From Pseudomonas veronii (GTDB lineage: Bacteria; Pseudomonadota; Gammaproteobacteria; Pseudomonadales; Pseudomonadaceae), in contig NZ_JYLL01000004.1 of the NCBI RefSeq assembly GCF_001439695.1, positions 186,001 to 250,000 on the forward strand: a DNA stretch of 64,000 nt, read 5' to 3'. Positions 1 through 9,253 of the stretch are shown here, in pieces (the first letter of the stretch is position 1; every line of letters starts with the position of its first letter). The translations under genes were made by a program, and so were the position numbers. The notes beneath the pieces are model-generated. The model was not told the DNA's origin, did no database searches, and saw only the letters and a program-made list of their open reading frames with translations.

Positions 1-364
1 TGCAGCTAACGTGTATCCGTCCGGCCAAGCCAAGTCATCTGCCCAGCCCCGAAGAGCCAGGACATGGTGTGCACTTACATTTAAGTGGGCACCAGTTCTA
101 ACCTTTTAAGCGGATATTTCATGCAGCCAACACGCCGTTCCTATTCCAAATCCTTCCCTGCTGGTCAATGCAGATACTTTGCCGCAGGCCAGATAGGGGC
201 GCTACATTTTCAACAGAATCGGCCAGAAGCCGACATCTGAAGAGCATCAGTGTGAGCTGCTAGACCTGGCGCTCCAGCGCGGTGGGTAAAGTCATGGGGC
301 TCGGTTTACAGTGAGGCGTCTCGGGGCCGGAGACGCCATGCGGTGTCCAGATTGCCACCGTCTT
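1..364. other. Left-edge region without a recognisable gene
   Basis: No open frame here looks like a real protein on either strand. A short frame beginning near 343 only mirrors the monooxygenase on the other strand. The one structural feature is the 8-bp inverted repeat at 315-337, listed separately. Confidence 0.5.
315..337 (-). terminator. Possible terminator hairpin after the flavin monooxygenase
   Basis: GGCGTCTC (315-322) and GAGACGCC (330-337) form a perfect 8-bp stem with a 7-nt loop, 27 bp beyond the stop codon of the minus-strand monooxygenase. No clear U-run follows on either strand, so it may only be an mRNA 3' stem. Confidence 0.4.
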
Positions 365-1585
365 TCAGAGGCGGTACAGACTGCCGAAGTCAGCGCCATC
401 CATCGGCGTGCTGTCCGTGCAGCCTGTCATCGGCAAACCCTGTGACCATCCTGCCGCCAAGGCCTGCACATCACGCAAGGGATCGGACGCCTTGGCGCGT
501 TCATTGCGAATGCGGCAGGTTTCAGGATCAGTGGCAAACAGACCGCGAGCGAAGACTCGACCCTGCTCGGCCAGCTTGGCGGTCTTCGGCCCGCGGATCT
601 CCGCGAAACGCTGCAAGGCTTCATCAAGGCCGTTCGTTCCTTCCAGGCATCTAGCAAGGTGCCAAGCGTCTTCCAACGCCTGACAAGCGCCCTGGCCCGA
701 TGTCGGCAACGGCGCGTGCGCCGCATCTCCCACAAGCAGCACATTAGCCCGGCTCCACGTGTGCAGCGGCTCCAAGTCGTGCACGGCAATCATCCGGATG
801 GCGTGCGCCGGCGTCGCCTGGATGATACGGGCGATAGGCTCCGGCCATCCCGCGAACAGATCCTCGATCTCCTTGCGCATATCGGCTGCGGGCGTCGCCC
901 CTGACAATGGCCGCGCCTGTGCCGCTGCCCAGTAGACCAACTCCGGCCGGACCGGCACGCATCCGAAGCGATTGCCCGACCCCCAATAATCCTGAATCGC
1001 TATATCGCTCACCAACGCACTTTCCCCCTGCGCCACACCTATCCAGTTCACAAATCCCTGATAAACCGGCATGTTGTCCCCCGCAACGAACCCGCGTGCC
1101 ACCGACCCCATACGGCCATCTGCGCCGATAAGCAGATCTGGACGGATACTCACCCCGTTCTCAAAGCGCGCTACCGCTTTGCCATTAGCCTCCAGATCGA
1201 TCCCCACCGCCCGATGCCCGAACTCCACCGGGATTCCGCTCTGTGCCGCATGCTTGAGCAGCACTGCCTGCAAGTCCCTCCGCAAAATGGTATGAGTCGG
1301 ATATCCCATTGTCTGGTCCAGCAGCGCGATATCGATGCCCCCCAACGAATTGCCCGCAGCGTCCTGGCGGCGCACTACCACTGGCCGGCCACCCGTTGCC
1401 GCGATGTCTTGGAGGAGGTCCAGTTCCTCCAGCACAAAGCCAGCGTTGGGCCAGAGCGTCACGCCAGCCCCCATGGTCGCTGGCCCCGTCCGGCGCTCAT
1501 ATACCCGGGGACTGTGTCCCCGCTTGCGCAAGGCAAGCGCCACGCTCAACCCCGCAATTCCGCCGCCAAGTATTCCGATTTCCAC
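365..1585 (-). CDS. FAD-dependent monooxygenase (class A flavin hydroxylase)
   Basis: Predicted NAD(P)H- and FAD-dependent hydroxylase of the p-hydroxybenzoate/salicylate hydroxylase family; the substrate cannot be told from sequence. The start is GTG at 1585, because AGGAG lies 7 nt upstream and the FAD-binding strand begins at once (VEIGILGGGIAGLSVA, a GxGxxG motif). The GADG motif (LLIGADGRMGS) and the second FAD motif (LLVGDAAHAPLPTSGQGA) are intact. The length of 406 aa is normal for the family. The gene is divergent from a LysR regulator that starts 135 bp away, a common layout where the LysR protein controls the enzyme gene in response to substrate. Family is sure; a role in aromatic-compound oxidation is inferred. 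Confidence 0.88.
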   Translation of the reverse strand: MEIGILGGGIAGLSVALALRKRGHSPRVYERRTGPATMGAGVTLWPNAGFVLEELDLLQDIAATGGRPVVVRRQDAAGNSLGGIDIALLDQTMGYPTHTILRRDLQAVLLKHAAQSGIPVEFGHRAVGIDLEANGKAVARFENGVSIRPDLLIGADGRMGSVARGFVAGDNMPVYQGFVNWIGVAQGESALVSDIAIQDYWGSGNRFGCVPVRPELVYWAAAQARPLSGATPAADMRKEIEDLFAGWPEPIARIIQATPAHAIRMIAVHDLEPLHTWSRANVLLVGDAAHAPLPTSGQGACQALEDAWHLARCLEGTNGLDEALQRFAEIRGPKTAKLAEQGRVFARGLFATDPETCRIRNERAKASDPLRDVQALAAGWSQGLPMTGCTDSTPMDGADFGSLYRL

Positions 1586-1720
1586 GCTGGATCTCCTATT
1601 CAATCCGTCCCGACACGCCATCGGCGACAACCCATCGGACGAGACGGCATCTTAGATTCCGTCAATGGGGAGAACTATTATGTAAAAATGGGCGACTTTA
1701 ATACCTTAATCGGGATAATC

Positions 1721-2638
1721 ATGCGCAATGCCCTCGACCTGAACACCGTCCGTGTATACGTGGCGGTCGTCGATGCACAAAGCTTTTCCGGCGCGGCGCG
1801 CCTACTGTCCCTGCCATCCTCTAACGTCAGCCGCCACGTCGCCTCGCTGGAACGCAGATTGGGCGTCCGCTTGCTGGAGCGCAGTACTCGCCACCTGCGC
1901 ATGACTGAAGCCGGCAGACTTCTCTACGAACGTGCAAAACCTTTGCTCGATTCCTTGCTCTCCACTGAGGAAGAACTTGGCGCGGTGCAGCGTGAACTGC
2001 GGGGACCCTTAAGGATGTGCATGCCAGGCGAAGCGCCAAGGCTACTGGCCCCTATCCTGGCCGAATTCTGTAGCCTCCATCCCGGCGTCGAATTGGAGTG
2101 CGACACGCGCCTGACCGGTTTAGAAGCACTCCGGGAAGACGTGGACCTCTCTATCGTCTTCCATCGTGGGCGCCAGGATGACAGCACCATCATCACCCGC
2201 GAACTCGCTACGCTACCCAGCATTGTGGTCGCGGCACCCGCTCTGTTAGCCAAAACGGGAACTCCGCGCCAAGTGCGCGAACTAGAGTCCTTGCCGTGCA
2301 TTACTACACTGAGCGCATTGAAGGGCCAGCCCTGGCTGTTTCTCGACGGCACAGGCGAAATCGTGAAGGTATCTGTGCGTAGTCGCTATCGTGTCAACAG
2401 CGGAGAACTTGCGTTGGCGGGCGCGCGGCAAGGCATCGGTTTCGCGATAGTGGCAGCCTATCCATGCCAGGAAGATCTTGCCGCGGGCCGATTGCGGGAA
2501 GTGTCGCTGGACCTGCGCCCTGCGCCGCTGCAATTGCTTGGCGCGTACAGCCACCGGCATTCCGTGACTGCGCGGGTTCGGGCGTTGCTGGAATTTATAC
2601 AGCTGCGGTTGGAACGAGTTGGGAGCGGCTCAAGATAA
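1721..2638 (+). CDS. LysR-family transcriptional regulator
   Basis: A 305-aa LysR-type regulator. The N-terminal winged helix-turn-helix covers residues 1-65 (LNTVRVYVAVVDAQSFSGAA, then SSNVSRHVASLERRLG), and a substrate-binding-like effector domain follows to about residue 295. The frame is open far upstream, but ATG 1721 gives the standard LysR N-terminus with GGGAT just upstream; ATG 1688 would add 11 residues unlike the family. It is divergent from the flavin monooxygenase and probably regulates it. Its 3' end lies 14 bp from the convergent chemoreceptor gene. Confidence 0.9.
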   Translation: MRNALDLNTVRVYVAVVDAQSFSGAARLLSLPSSNVSRHVASLERRLGVRLLERSTRHLRMTEAGRLLYERAKPLLDSLLSTEEELGAVQRELRGPLRMCMPGEAPRLLAPILAEFCSLHPGVELECDTRLTGLEALREDVDLSIVFHRGRQDDSTIITRELATLPSIVVAAPALLAKTGTPRQVRELESLPCITTLSALKGQPWLFLDGTGEIVKVSVRSRYRVNSGELALAGARQGIGFAIVAAYPCQEDLAAGRLREVSLDLRPAPLQLLGAYSHRHSVTARVRALLEFIQLRLERVGSGSR

Positions 2639-2652
2639 GGGGCCGCCAAGGA

Positions 2653-4278
2653 TCAAGTCCGAAAGCGTCCCACCAGCCCGCTCAGCTCCGCAGCCAAGCG
2701 TGACAGCGCATGGCTCGCTGCGTTGGTCTGTAAGGCGCCCGCCGCGGATTGCGCCGACAGGTCGCGGATCGCCAACAGGTTGCTGTCGACCTCACGGGCA
2801 ACCTGGGCCTGTTCTTCGGCAGCACTGGCAATCACCAGATTGCGCTCGTTGATCTGGCCGATGGCCGCGAAGATATCCTCCAGCACCACCCCCGACGCCT
2901 GGGTGATTTCCAGCGTGCCTTGCGCCCGCGCCGTGCTGCTGCGCATCGAATCCACCGCGTGTTCAGCAGTGCTCTGCACGCTGGCAATCATCTGTTCGAT
3001 CTCGCGGGTCGATTCCTGGGTGCGGTAGGCGAGGGTGCGTACCTCGTCGGCCACGACGGCAAACCCCCGACCGGCTTCACCGGCCCGGGCCGCTTCGATC
3101 GCCGCGTTGAGGGCCAGCAGGTTGGTCTGCTCCGAGACGGCCCGGATCACGTCGAGCACCTTGCCGATGTTGCGCACTTCATTGGCGAGGTGCTGGATAC
3201 GCTCGGCGCTGCCGTGAATTTCGGCGGTCATCGATTGCGTACCGCTGATGTTTTCGCGTACCTGCTGACGGCTCTTTTCCGACAGCGTATTGGAGGCGGT
3301 GGCCGCTTGCGAAGTCGACACCGCGTTGCGCGCCACTTCTTCGACCGCACTGGTCATCTGGTTCACCGCGGTCGCGGCCTGTTCCAGCTGCATGTCCTGC
3401 TGCTGGAGGCCACGGTTGCTTTCTTCGGTGACGGCGTTGAGTTCTTCAGCGGCTGAGGCCAACTGCGTGGCTGAGTCAGCGATCTGGATCAGTGTTTCAC
3501 GCTGACTGGCCTGCATGCGTTGCAGTTCAAGGAACAACTCGCCAATTTCGTTGCGGCCAGGCGAGACGACTTCGCGGGTCAGATCGCCCCCGGCAATACG
3601 CTTGAAGTGCTCGCCGGCCGCGCGCAATGGGCGCAGGACGGTGCCCGAGATGAATACCCAGCAGACGACAGCGAGTGCCAGGGTCAGCAGGATCAAGGCA
3701 ATGGCCAGGGTTTGCGAAGTCTGCAGCCGCGCAGCCGCCTCCGTGTTGATCTCCTGGGCACGGGCATCCAACGCGCCGACCAGCTTCACGCGAATCTCCT
3801 GAAGCTTGGTCATGCTGTTGCCGGCATCGATGTTGACTTGAAAATACTCTTCGGCGGATCGCGCGCGCGTGGCGGCGCGTTGTCCGACGATGGCCGTGCC
3901 GTATACGGCGAACGCACGCTTGAGATCTTCGGCGAGGGCCTTCAACTGCGGGTCACGCAAGTCTGTGGTCGAGGCATTGACCTTGGCGATGGCGTCACTC
4001 CAGATCGCCTCACTGCGCACCAGCCGGGCTTCCGCGTCGTCGAAACGCCCGCCGACGGTCTCGATGAACGCCGAGGACACGTTGGCGCTGGTACGGATTG
4101 CCAGCAGCAATGCGTTGTTGATGCCGTCGATTTGTCGCGAGGTACGCCCCAACTCGTCAATGTGCTCGTGACTGCGTACCGCCGACCGCCAGCCGTTCAG
4201 GGTAGAGAACAACAGTGCAATAACGAACAGCAGCAGCACCCCGATCATCCCGGTGCGAATTTTCAGATGGGCAAACAT
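2653..4278 (-). CDS. Methyl-accepting chemotaxis protein
   Basis: Transmembrane chemoreceptor feeding the CheA/CheW pathway. TM1 is at about residues 10-28. A periplasmic four-helix-bundle-type ligand domain of about 160 residues follows, then TM2 (about 190-212), a HAMP linker and the cytoplasmic signalling domain. The hairpin tip is well conserved ([19 protein letters not shown], then [15 protein letters not shown]). No C-terminal CheR-tethering pentapeptide is visible. ATG 4278 is preferred over ATG 4284, because GGAG lies 7 nt before the first and only 1 nt before the second. The ligand is unknown. The gene stands alone, outside any chemotaxis cluster, with its own FliA-like promoter upstream. 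Confidence 0.93.
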   Translation of the reverse strand: MFAHLKIRTGMIGVLLLFVIALLFSTLNGWRSAVRSHEHIDELGRTSRQIDGINNALLLAIRTSANVSSAFIETVGGRFDDAEARLVRSEAIWSDAIAKVNASTTDLRDPQLKALAEDLKRAFAVYGTAIVGQRAATRARSAEEYFQVNIDAGNSMTKLQEIRVKLVGALDARAQEINTEAAARLQTSQTLAIALILLTLALAVVCWVFISGTVLRPLRAAGEHFKRIAGGDLTREVVSPGRNEIGELFLELQRMQASQRETLIQIADSATQLASAAEELNAVTEESNRGLQQQDMQLEQAATAVNQMTSAVEEVARNAVSTSQAATASNTLSEKSRQQVRENISGTQSMTAEIHGSAERIQHLANEVRNIGKVLDVIRAVSEQTNLLALNAAIEAARAGEAGRGFAVVADEVRTLAYRTQESTREIEQMIASVQSTAEHAVDSMRSSTARAQGTLEITQASGVVLEDIFAAIGQINERNLVIASAAEEQAQVAREVDSNLLAIRDLSAQSAAGALQTNAASHALSRLAAELSGLVGRFRT

Positions 4279-4317
4279 GGGCATACTCCGCAGACCACTT
4301 AAGTAATAGTGATCGTG

Positions 4318-4344
4318 CTATCCGCATTCACGCAGTGAACTTGA
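4318..4344 (-). promoter_or_regulatory. Candidate sigma-28 (FliA) promoter of the chemoreceptor gene
   Basis: On the minus strand, TCAA (4344-4341) is followed after exactly 15 nt by GCGGATAG (4325-4318). The FliA consensus is TAAA-N15-GCCGATAA, so the match is 3/4 and 6/8 with the right spacing. It sits 40 bp upstream of the chemoreceptor start, a gene class normally in the FliA regulon. Confidence 0.6.
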
Positions 4345-4428
4345 ACGGCAGAAGTGGGAACCCGTTCGATTATCGAACCCTGAATTCAATGGCTCAGGTA
4401 CATGGGCTGAATGGGGCGCGCACCGGGT

Positions 4429-5787
4429 TCAATCGAGCAGGCGACTGACCTCACGCAGACGCGCATCGTTCAGGTTCCCCGTCGACGCCAGCAGGTTGAG
4501 CTGCGCGAGCAGAATCGCGTAGCGTTGCTGGGCCAAACGTTGCTGGGTGTCCGTGACTTTCTGCTGTGCGTCCAGCACCTCCGTGTTGATGCGCGCACCG
4601 GCCTCGAAGCCGTGGGTCACCGACGTGAGGTTGACCTGGCTGGATTTCAGCGCCTGCTTGAGCGCCTGGTATTGGCTCATGCCGCTGGTCACTTGCAGGT
4701 AGGCCTGGCGGGCCATCAGCCCGGCGCTGCGGCGCGCATCTTCGAGTTCATCCAGGGCTTTGCTCTGCAACGCATGGGCTTCGCGCACGCGGCTGCTGGT
4801 ACGGCCGCCGCCATACAGTGGCACGCTCAGTTTGACCCCGACCACCGTCTGGTTATAACGATTCTCCGGCAGGGTGACGTCGTACACATCGCCGCCGACC
4901 GAGGCAAAACGACCATGGGCGGCGATCAGGTCAAGGGTCGGCAAGTGGCCGGCTTGTTCCTTGTCGATGTCCATTTCGGCCAGGCGCTGGGCAATCTGCG
5001 CCCGCTGCACGGCGAGGTTGCCTTGTTGCGCGGTGGTGGCCCAGGCGCCGATCGCGGCGGGCACCGGAGCGCTGAATGGTGGCTCCTTGCCCGACCATGG
5101 GCGCGCCTGGGCGGCGGTCAATTGGGTGAGGGCTTCGGTGGCGATATCCAGCGCGCCGCGTGCGGCGATTTGCTCGGCGAAGGCCTGGTCGTATTTGGCC
5201 TGAACCTGTTCGAGCGCGTTGTGGGTGCTGGCGCCGTCGGCCAACAAACGCCGGGTGCGGTCCTGGCTCTCCTGCAGGGTTTGCAACTGTTGCGTGCGGG
5301 TGTTCAGCAGTTCCTGGTTAAGCAGTACGTCGAAGTAGGCGCGGGCGACACGCAGCATCAGGTCTTGGCGCGCCTGTTCGGTCTGCACCTCGCTGGCGCT
5401 GATCATCAGTTTGCTTTGGTCGTGGGCAACCACACTCTGCCAGCGCAACAGCGGTTGGGTGAGAACCACGGCATAGGCGTTGGTGTTATTGCGGTTGCGA
5501 TGGTAGTCGGACGAATCCTCGGCATCGACCCACGCCGCGCCGCCGGTGACCGACAGGTCCGGTAACAGGTTGGCACGGCTTTGCGGTTCTTTTTCCGCGG
5601 TGGCCAATTGTTGCGCCTGTGCGGCGGCGAACTTCATGTCGTGGGTCAGCGCCTTCTGGTACAGCTGGTACAAGTCTTCCGCCGCCGCATTGGCCGGGCA
5701 GCAGGCGAGGCTGAGGCCGCACAGGAAAGTGAGCAGTGTGATCGGGTCGAGATGCAGCCCTGGAATACGCAAGGGGATGTGCTCCAC
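4429..5787 (-). CDS. TolC-family outer-membrane efflux protein
   Basis: Outer-membrane channel of a tripartite pump. A hydrophobic signal segment (LLTFLCGLSLACCPANAAA) ends near residue 36, and two outer-membrane-efflux-protein repeats rich in coiled-coil helices follow, with typical motifs such as NLLPDLS and VGVKLSVPLYGGG. The length is 452 aa from GTG 5787. A TTG at 5772 with GGAG 9 nt upstream is an alternative start. It is the last gene of the operon, 8 bp after the EmrB-like transporter, so it should form the exit duct of the EmrA/EmrB pump. Confidence 0.88.
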   Translation of the reverse strand: MEHIPLRIPGLHLDPITLLTFLCGLSLACCPANAAAEDLYQLYQKALTHDMKFAAAQAQQLATAEKEPQSRANLLPDLSVTGGAAWVDAEDSSDYHRNRNNTNAYAVVLTQPLLRWQSVVAHDQSKLMISASEVQTEQARQDLMLRVARAYFDVLLNQELLNTRTQQLQTLQESQDRTRRLLADGASTHNALEQVQAKYDQAFAEQIAARGALDIATEALTQLTAAQARPWSGKEPPFSAPVPAAIGAWATTAQQGNLAVQRAQIAQRLAEMDIDKEQAGHLPTLDLIAAHGRFASVGGDVYDVTLPENRYNQTVVGVKLSVPLYGGGRTSSRVREAHALQSKALDELEDARRSAGLMARQAYLQVTSGMSQYQALKQALKSSQVNLTSVTHGFEAGARINTEVLDAQQKVTDTQQRLAQQRYAILLAQLNLLASTGNLNDARLREVSRLLD

Positions 5788-5795
5788 TGGAGAAG

Positions 5796-7313
5796 TTATC
5801 GGCTGAGGGTGCTTCTGCGCATCATCAGCACCATGGGAATGCCGATGGCCATGACCGCGCCCAATGTGCCGAACAGCATGCTGAACGCCAGCATTTGCGC
5901 TTGTTCACGCGCTTGCAGGTAAGGCATCAGGGCCAAGGCTTGTTGATGGCTTGCAAGGTTCAGGGACAGAAACAGCGGGTTGGATTCCACGCCGCCCCAG
6001 CCGCTGGCAACCAGGCTGGACTCGGTCACATGCTCGGACAGCAGGCGATAGCGCTCCCACGAAAACCGCGTGAGCAGGGTCGCGGCAATGGCGATGCCGA
6101 CGCTGCCGCCCAACTGGCGCATCAGGTTGAGCACGCCCGAGGCGCCCGAGATCAACGTCAGCGGCAGACGGCGCATGGCCAGGTTGGTCAGCGGTACGAA
6201 GATCATGCCCAGGCCCAGGCCGCGAATCACCAGGGGCCAATAGAGCGTGTCCGGGTTGCTGTCGAGGGTGAACTGGGTGTGCAGGAACATCGCGTAGCAG
6301 TACATGACGATGCCCAAGGTTACGAACACGCGCTCGTCGATCTTGTTTTCCTGGGACAGCTTGCCGATCACCAAGGTGCTGATGGCACTGGCCACCGCTC
6401 CGGGGAAAATCACCAGCCCGCTCTGGTACGCGCTCTGTGCCAGCAACGTCTGCAAAAACAGCGGCACCATGAATAACGTGCTGTACAGCCCGAAGCCCAC
6501 GCAAAACGCGCAGATGCAGCCCATCAAAAACTCGCGGTTCTGAAACAACGCCACATTGACGATCGGGTTGGTCGCGCGCCGTTCCCACCAGAAGAACCCC
6601 ACCAGGCTGAAGCTGCTGAGCAACAGGCAGGCAACCGTCCAGTTCGATTCCATCCAGTCCCAATGCTCGCCGCGCTCCAGCAGGATCTGCAGGCTGCCGA
6701 CGCCCAGAGCCAGCAGGCAGAAGCCGCTGTAGTCGACGCTGCTGGGTTTGCTTTCATTGGCGGAATCGCCGATGCACAGCCAGCACAGCAGCAGGGCCAC
6801 GGCACCGATGGGCAGATTGATCAGGAATATCCAGTGCCAGGACAAGGTGTCGATCAGATAGCCGCCGACGGTGGGGCCCAACGTCGGCCCCATCATCACG
6901 CCAACGCCGTACAACGCCATGCCGCTGCTGACCTTCTCCTTGGGGAATACGTCGTAAATGATTGCCTGGGAAATCCCCAGCAACCCGCCGCCCGCCAAGC
7001 CTTGCAGTACGCGGAACGCCACCAGTTGCCAGAGTTCGGCGGAAAAGGCGCAGCCCACGGATGCCAGCACGAACACCGCGGTGGAGACCAGGTAATAAGT
7101 GCGCCGCCCGAACCAGGCCGACAGCCAGCCGCTGACCGGCAGGATCACTACGTTGGCCACCACGTAGCCGGTGGACACCCAGGAGATTTCATCGACCGAC
7201 GCCCCGTAGGTGCCCATCAGGCTGGGAATCGCCACGTTGACGATGGTCACGTCGAGCAGCTCCATCATCGACACCAGCGTCACGGTCAGCGCAATCAGAT
7301 ACGGCGACTTCAT
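5796..7313 (-). CDS. EmrB-like MFS exporter (DHA2 family, 14 TM)
   Basis: Proton-driven inner-membrane exporter of the DHA2 drug:H+ antiporter family, 505 aa with about 14 hydrophobic segments. Near the N-terminus MMELLDVTIVNVAIPSL matches the family D-V-T-I-V-N-V-A motif, and LQGLAGGGLLGISQA and GPTLGPTVGGYL correspond to DHA motifs B and C. Its start overlaps the stop of the emrA-like gene by 4 bp (ATGA), so the two are translationally coupled. With EmrA and TolC it would move a compound across both membranes. Being in one operon with seven biosynthetic enzymes suggests it exports their product and gives self-resistance. Confidence 0.92.
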   Translation of the reverse strand: MKSPYLIALTVTLVSMMELLDVTIVNVAIPSLMGTYGASVDEISWVSTGYVVANVVILPVSGWLSAWFGRRTYYLVSTAVFVLASVGCAFSAELWQLVAFRVLQGLAGGGLLGISQAIIYDVFPKEKVSSGMALYGVGVMMGPTLGPTVGGYLIDTLSWHWIFLINLPIGAVALLLCWLCIGDSANESKPSSVDYSGFCLLALGVGSLQILLERGEHWDWMESNWTVACLLLSSFSLVGFFWWERRATNPIVNVALFQNREFLMGCICAFCVGFGLYSTLFMVPLFLQTLLAQSAYQSGLVIFPGAVASAISTLVIGKLSQENKIDERVFVTLGIVMYCYAMFLHTQFTLDSNPDTLYWPLVIRGLGLGMIFVPLTNLAMRRLPLTLISGASGVLNLMRQLGGSVGIAIAATLLTRFSWERYRLLSEHVTESSLVASGWGGVESNPLFLSLNLASHQQALALMPYLQAREQAQMLAFSMLFGTLGAVMAIGIPMVLMMRRSTLSR

Positions 7314-8377
7314 AACGTGTGGCTGCCGTGCTGTTGCGTGGCGACTTCGACGAAGGCGCTCATGCCGGGGCTCAACAAGGCTTTGTAGTCATCCGGCACG
7401 TCTTTGAGGGCAATCCTGACCTGCACGCGTTGCACCACCTTGGTGAAATTGCCGGTGGCGTTCTCTTGGGGCAGCAGTGAAAACTTTGCGCCGGTAGCCG
7501 GTGCGAGGCTCTCGACCACCCCGTCGAAAGCCTGCCCGGGAAACGCATCCACAGTGACCTTGGCCAGCTGGCCGACCCGCACGCGCCCGACCTGGGTTTC
7601 CTTGAAGTTGGCGGTAATCCACAGCGGGTCGGTGGCAATCAGGCTCAATAGCTTCTGCCCGGCGACCACGAATTGGCCCGGCTCGACTTCTTTTTTCGAG
7701 ACGATGCTGCGCACCGGCGCGGTCTGACGAGTGTCGTGCAGCTTGATCCGGGCCTGTTCCAGTTCGGCTTGCGCCGCCGCGATCCGGTAGTCCTGCACTT
7801 TCAGTTCGGCTTTGTTGGCCAAGGTGCTTTGCGCGGCAGCCTGGGCATTGCCGCGTGCCACTTCCTGGGCGTGGCTCAGGGCGTCGAAACGCGCCTTGGC
7901 CACCTCGAGATCCTGGGTGCTCAACACACCTTGGGCGCCCAGGCGGCGGGCGCGCCCGTAGTCGTTGCGCGCCTGCTCCAGATTGGCGCTGGATTGTGCC
8001 AGCGCCGCTTGCGCCGCCTGGCGCATTGCGACCGCGCCGAGGACCTGGCTGTCCAACGCACCCGGACCGCCGCCGCGCCCTGCGGCGGCAAGCAACGCCT
8101 GCCATTGCGCCTCACGCTGCTCGACCTGGTATTGATATTCGCTGTCGCGGATCTGAAACAGCAGATCACCGCTTTGCACCGTGAGGTTGTCTGTCACCGG
8201 CACGCTCATCACCACGCCCGAGAGCTTGGCGCGCACCGGAATGATCACGCCATCGAGCTCGGCGTTATCGGTACTCACGTAAGCGTTGGAATACTGCCAA
8301 CGCTGCCAGCCGAGCAGCAGTAACCCACCGACCACAACGCCGCACAGTGTCAGTTTTATCAATTTACCTTTGGTCAT
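7310..8377 (-). CDS. EmrA-like periplasmic adaptor (HlyD/MFP family)
   Basis: Membrane-fusion protein of 355 aa. One N-terminal membrane anchor (LIKLTLCGVVVGGLLLLGW, about residues 5-23) is followed by a split lipoyl/barrel-sandwich domain around a long alpha-helical coiled-coil hairpin (about residues 90-200, rich in A, Q, L and E) and a beta-barrel region (DPLWITANFKETQVGRVRVGQ). It links the EmrB-like transporter to TolC. GGAG lies 6 nt before ATG 8377. The gene begins 16 bp after the DUF3050 gene, so the pump is transcribed with the enzymes. Confidence 0.92.
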   Translation of the reverse strand: MTKGKLIKLTLCGVVVGGLLLLGWQRWQYSNAYVSTDNAELDGVIIPVRAKLSGVVMSVPVTDNLTVQSGDLLFQIRDSEYQYQVEQREAQWQALLAAAGRGGGPGALDSQVLGAVAMRQAAQAALAQSSANLEQARNDYGRARRLGAQGVLSTQDLEVAKARFDALSHAQEVARGNAQAAAQSTLANKAELKVQDYRIAAAQAELEQARIKLHDTRQTAPVRSIVSKKEVEPGQFVVAGQKLLSLIATDPLWITANFKETQVGRVRVGQLAKVTVDAFPGQAFDGVVESLAPATGAKFSLLPQENATGNFTKVVQRVQVRIALKDVPDDYKALLSPGMSAFVEVATQQHGSHTL

Positions 8378-8393
8378 GTCCTGCTCCCTGTGG

Positions 8394-9194
8394 TCATGCG
8401 AGGCTTAGGCACTCAGGGCGGTCCGTGGCGTGTTGCGCTTTGTGCTGCAGGAAGTGATGCACGCCATCCCACAAATCGATGCGCGATTTGATCGCGGTCT
8501 TGGCGCTTTCGACCATGTGCTGGTGTTGCACAGGGGTGGTGACGATTTCAGCGATGATGCGTTTAGCCGCCGGGCCGTGATCGTCGCCATCCATTTCGAT
8601 GTGGCGCTTCAAGTAATAGGTGAGCATCGGCACCTCGGTTTCGCTGACCGACCATTGCGACAGCAGGCGTCCGAACATGTCGGGGATGATGTCTTCACGG
8701 CCAAAGAAGAAGTACGCCAACACCGCTTCGGTGGTGCCGTGTTGCGCCACATCGAGCGTCTGGCACATGAACACTTTGGCCGCCAATGGGATATCGCGGT
8801 CGCTGAGGGCCTTGGCCAGCGGTTCCTTGGCCTGGATGGCCGCGAGGAAGCGGCGGAATACCGAGCTGTCGGCGCCGATTTCATCCATGGCGGTCAGGTA
8901 CAGGTCCAGGTGGCTGATAAAGCCGCCGTCGGGGTGTTCGTCGGTTTCTTCGCCGACCACGATTTCATTGATCAAGCGCGCCGCCGTGATATGCGTTGGC
9001 GGTACCCACGGCAACTCCACACAGGTGAGGTCGCGCTGGATGCGCTTGAGCAGGGTCATGAAGTCCCATACGGCAAACACATGAAATTCCATCAGTGTGC
9101 GTACATCTTCAACGGTGCGGATATTGGCGAAAAGCGGGTGGCCGAATAACTGGGCGCGCTCGGTTTCAATGTGGCGGTCGATATCAAAAGGCAT
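8394..9194 (-). CDS. DUF3050 family protein (haem-oxygenase-like fold, possible diiron enzyme)
   Basis: A 266-aa protein of the DUF3050 family, which belongs to the haem-oxygenase-like all-alpha superfamily. ATG 9194 with AGGAG upstream is chosen; the open frame continues upstream without likeness to the family. Acidic and histidine residues fall where haem-oxygenase-like diiron oxidases place ligands: E36 and H38 in the first core helix, E77, E82, E83 and H95 in the middle, and H198-x3-D202-x3-H206 near the end. Such enzymes can cleave, N-oxygenate or desaturate substrates, but whether this protein binds metal is inferred. It lies in the biosynthetic operon between the desaturase (59 bp gap) and emrA. 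Confidence 0.8.
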   Translation of the reverse strand: MPFDIDRHIETERAQLFGHPLFANIRTVEDVRTLMEFHVFAVWDFMTLLKRIQRDLTCVELPWVPPTHITAARLINEIVVGEETDEHPDGGFISHLDLYLTAMDEIGADSSVFRRFLAAIQAKEPLAKALSDRDIPLAAKVFMCQTLDVAQHGTTEAVLAYFFFGREDIIPDMFGRLLSQWSVSETEVPMLTYYLKRHIEMDGDDHGPAAKRIIAEIVTTPVQHQHMVESAKTAIKSRIDLWDGVHHFLQHKAQHATDRPECLSLA

Positions 9195-9253
9195 AGCAGC
9201 TCCTGCGGCCTGATGGTTCAGGCCAAAATCCATGGGGAAAGTAAGGGGACCGT

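Noticed and set aside
4364-4378. Dyad GTTCGA-TTA-TCGAAC upstream of the chemoreceptor
   Set aside because: Short symmetric sequence without positional support; it lies beyond the likely FliA promoter and could be chance.
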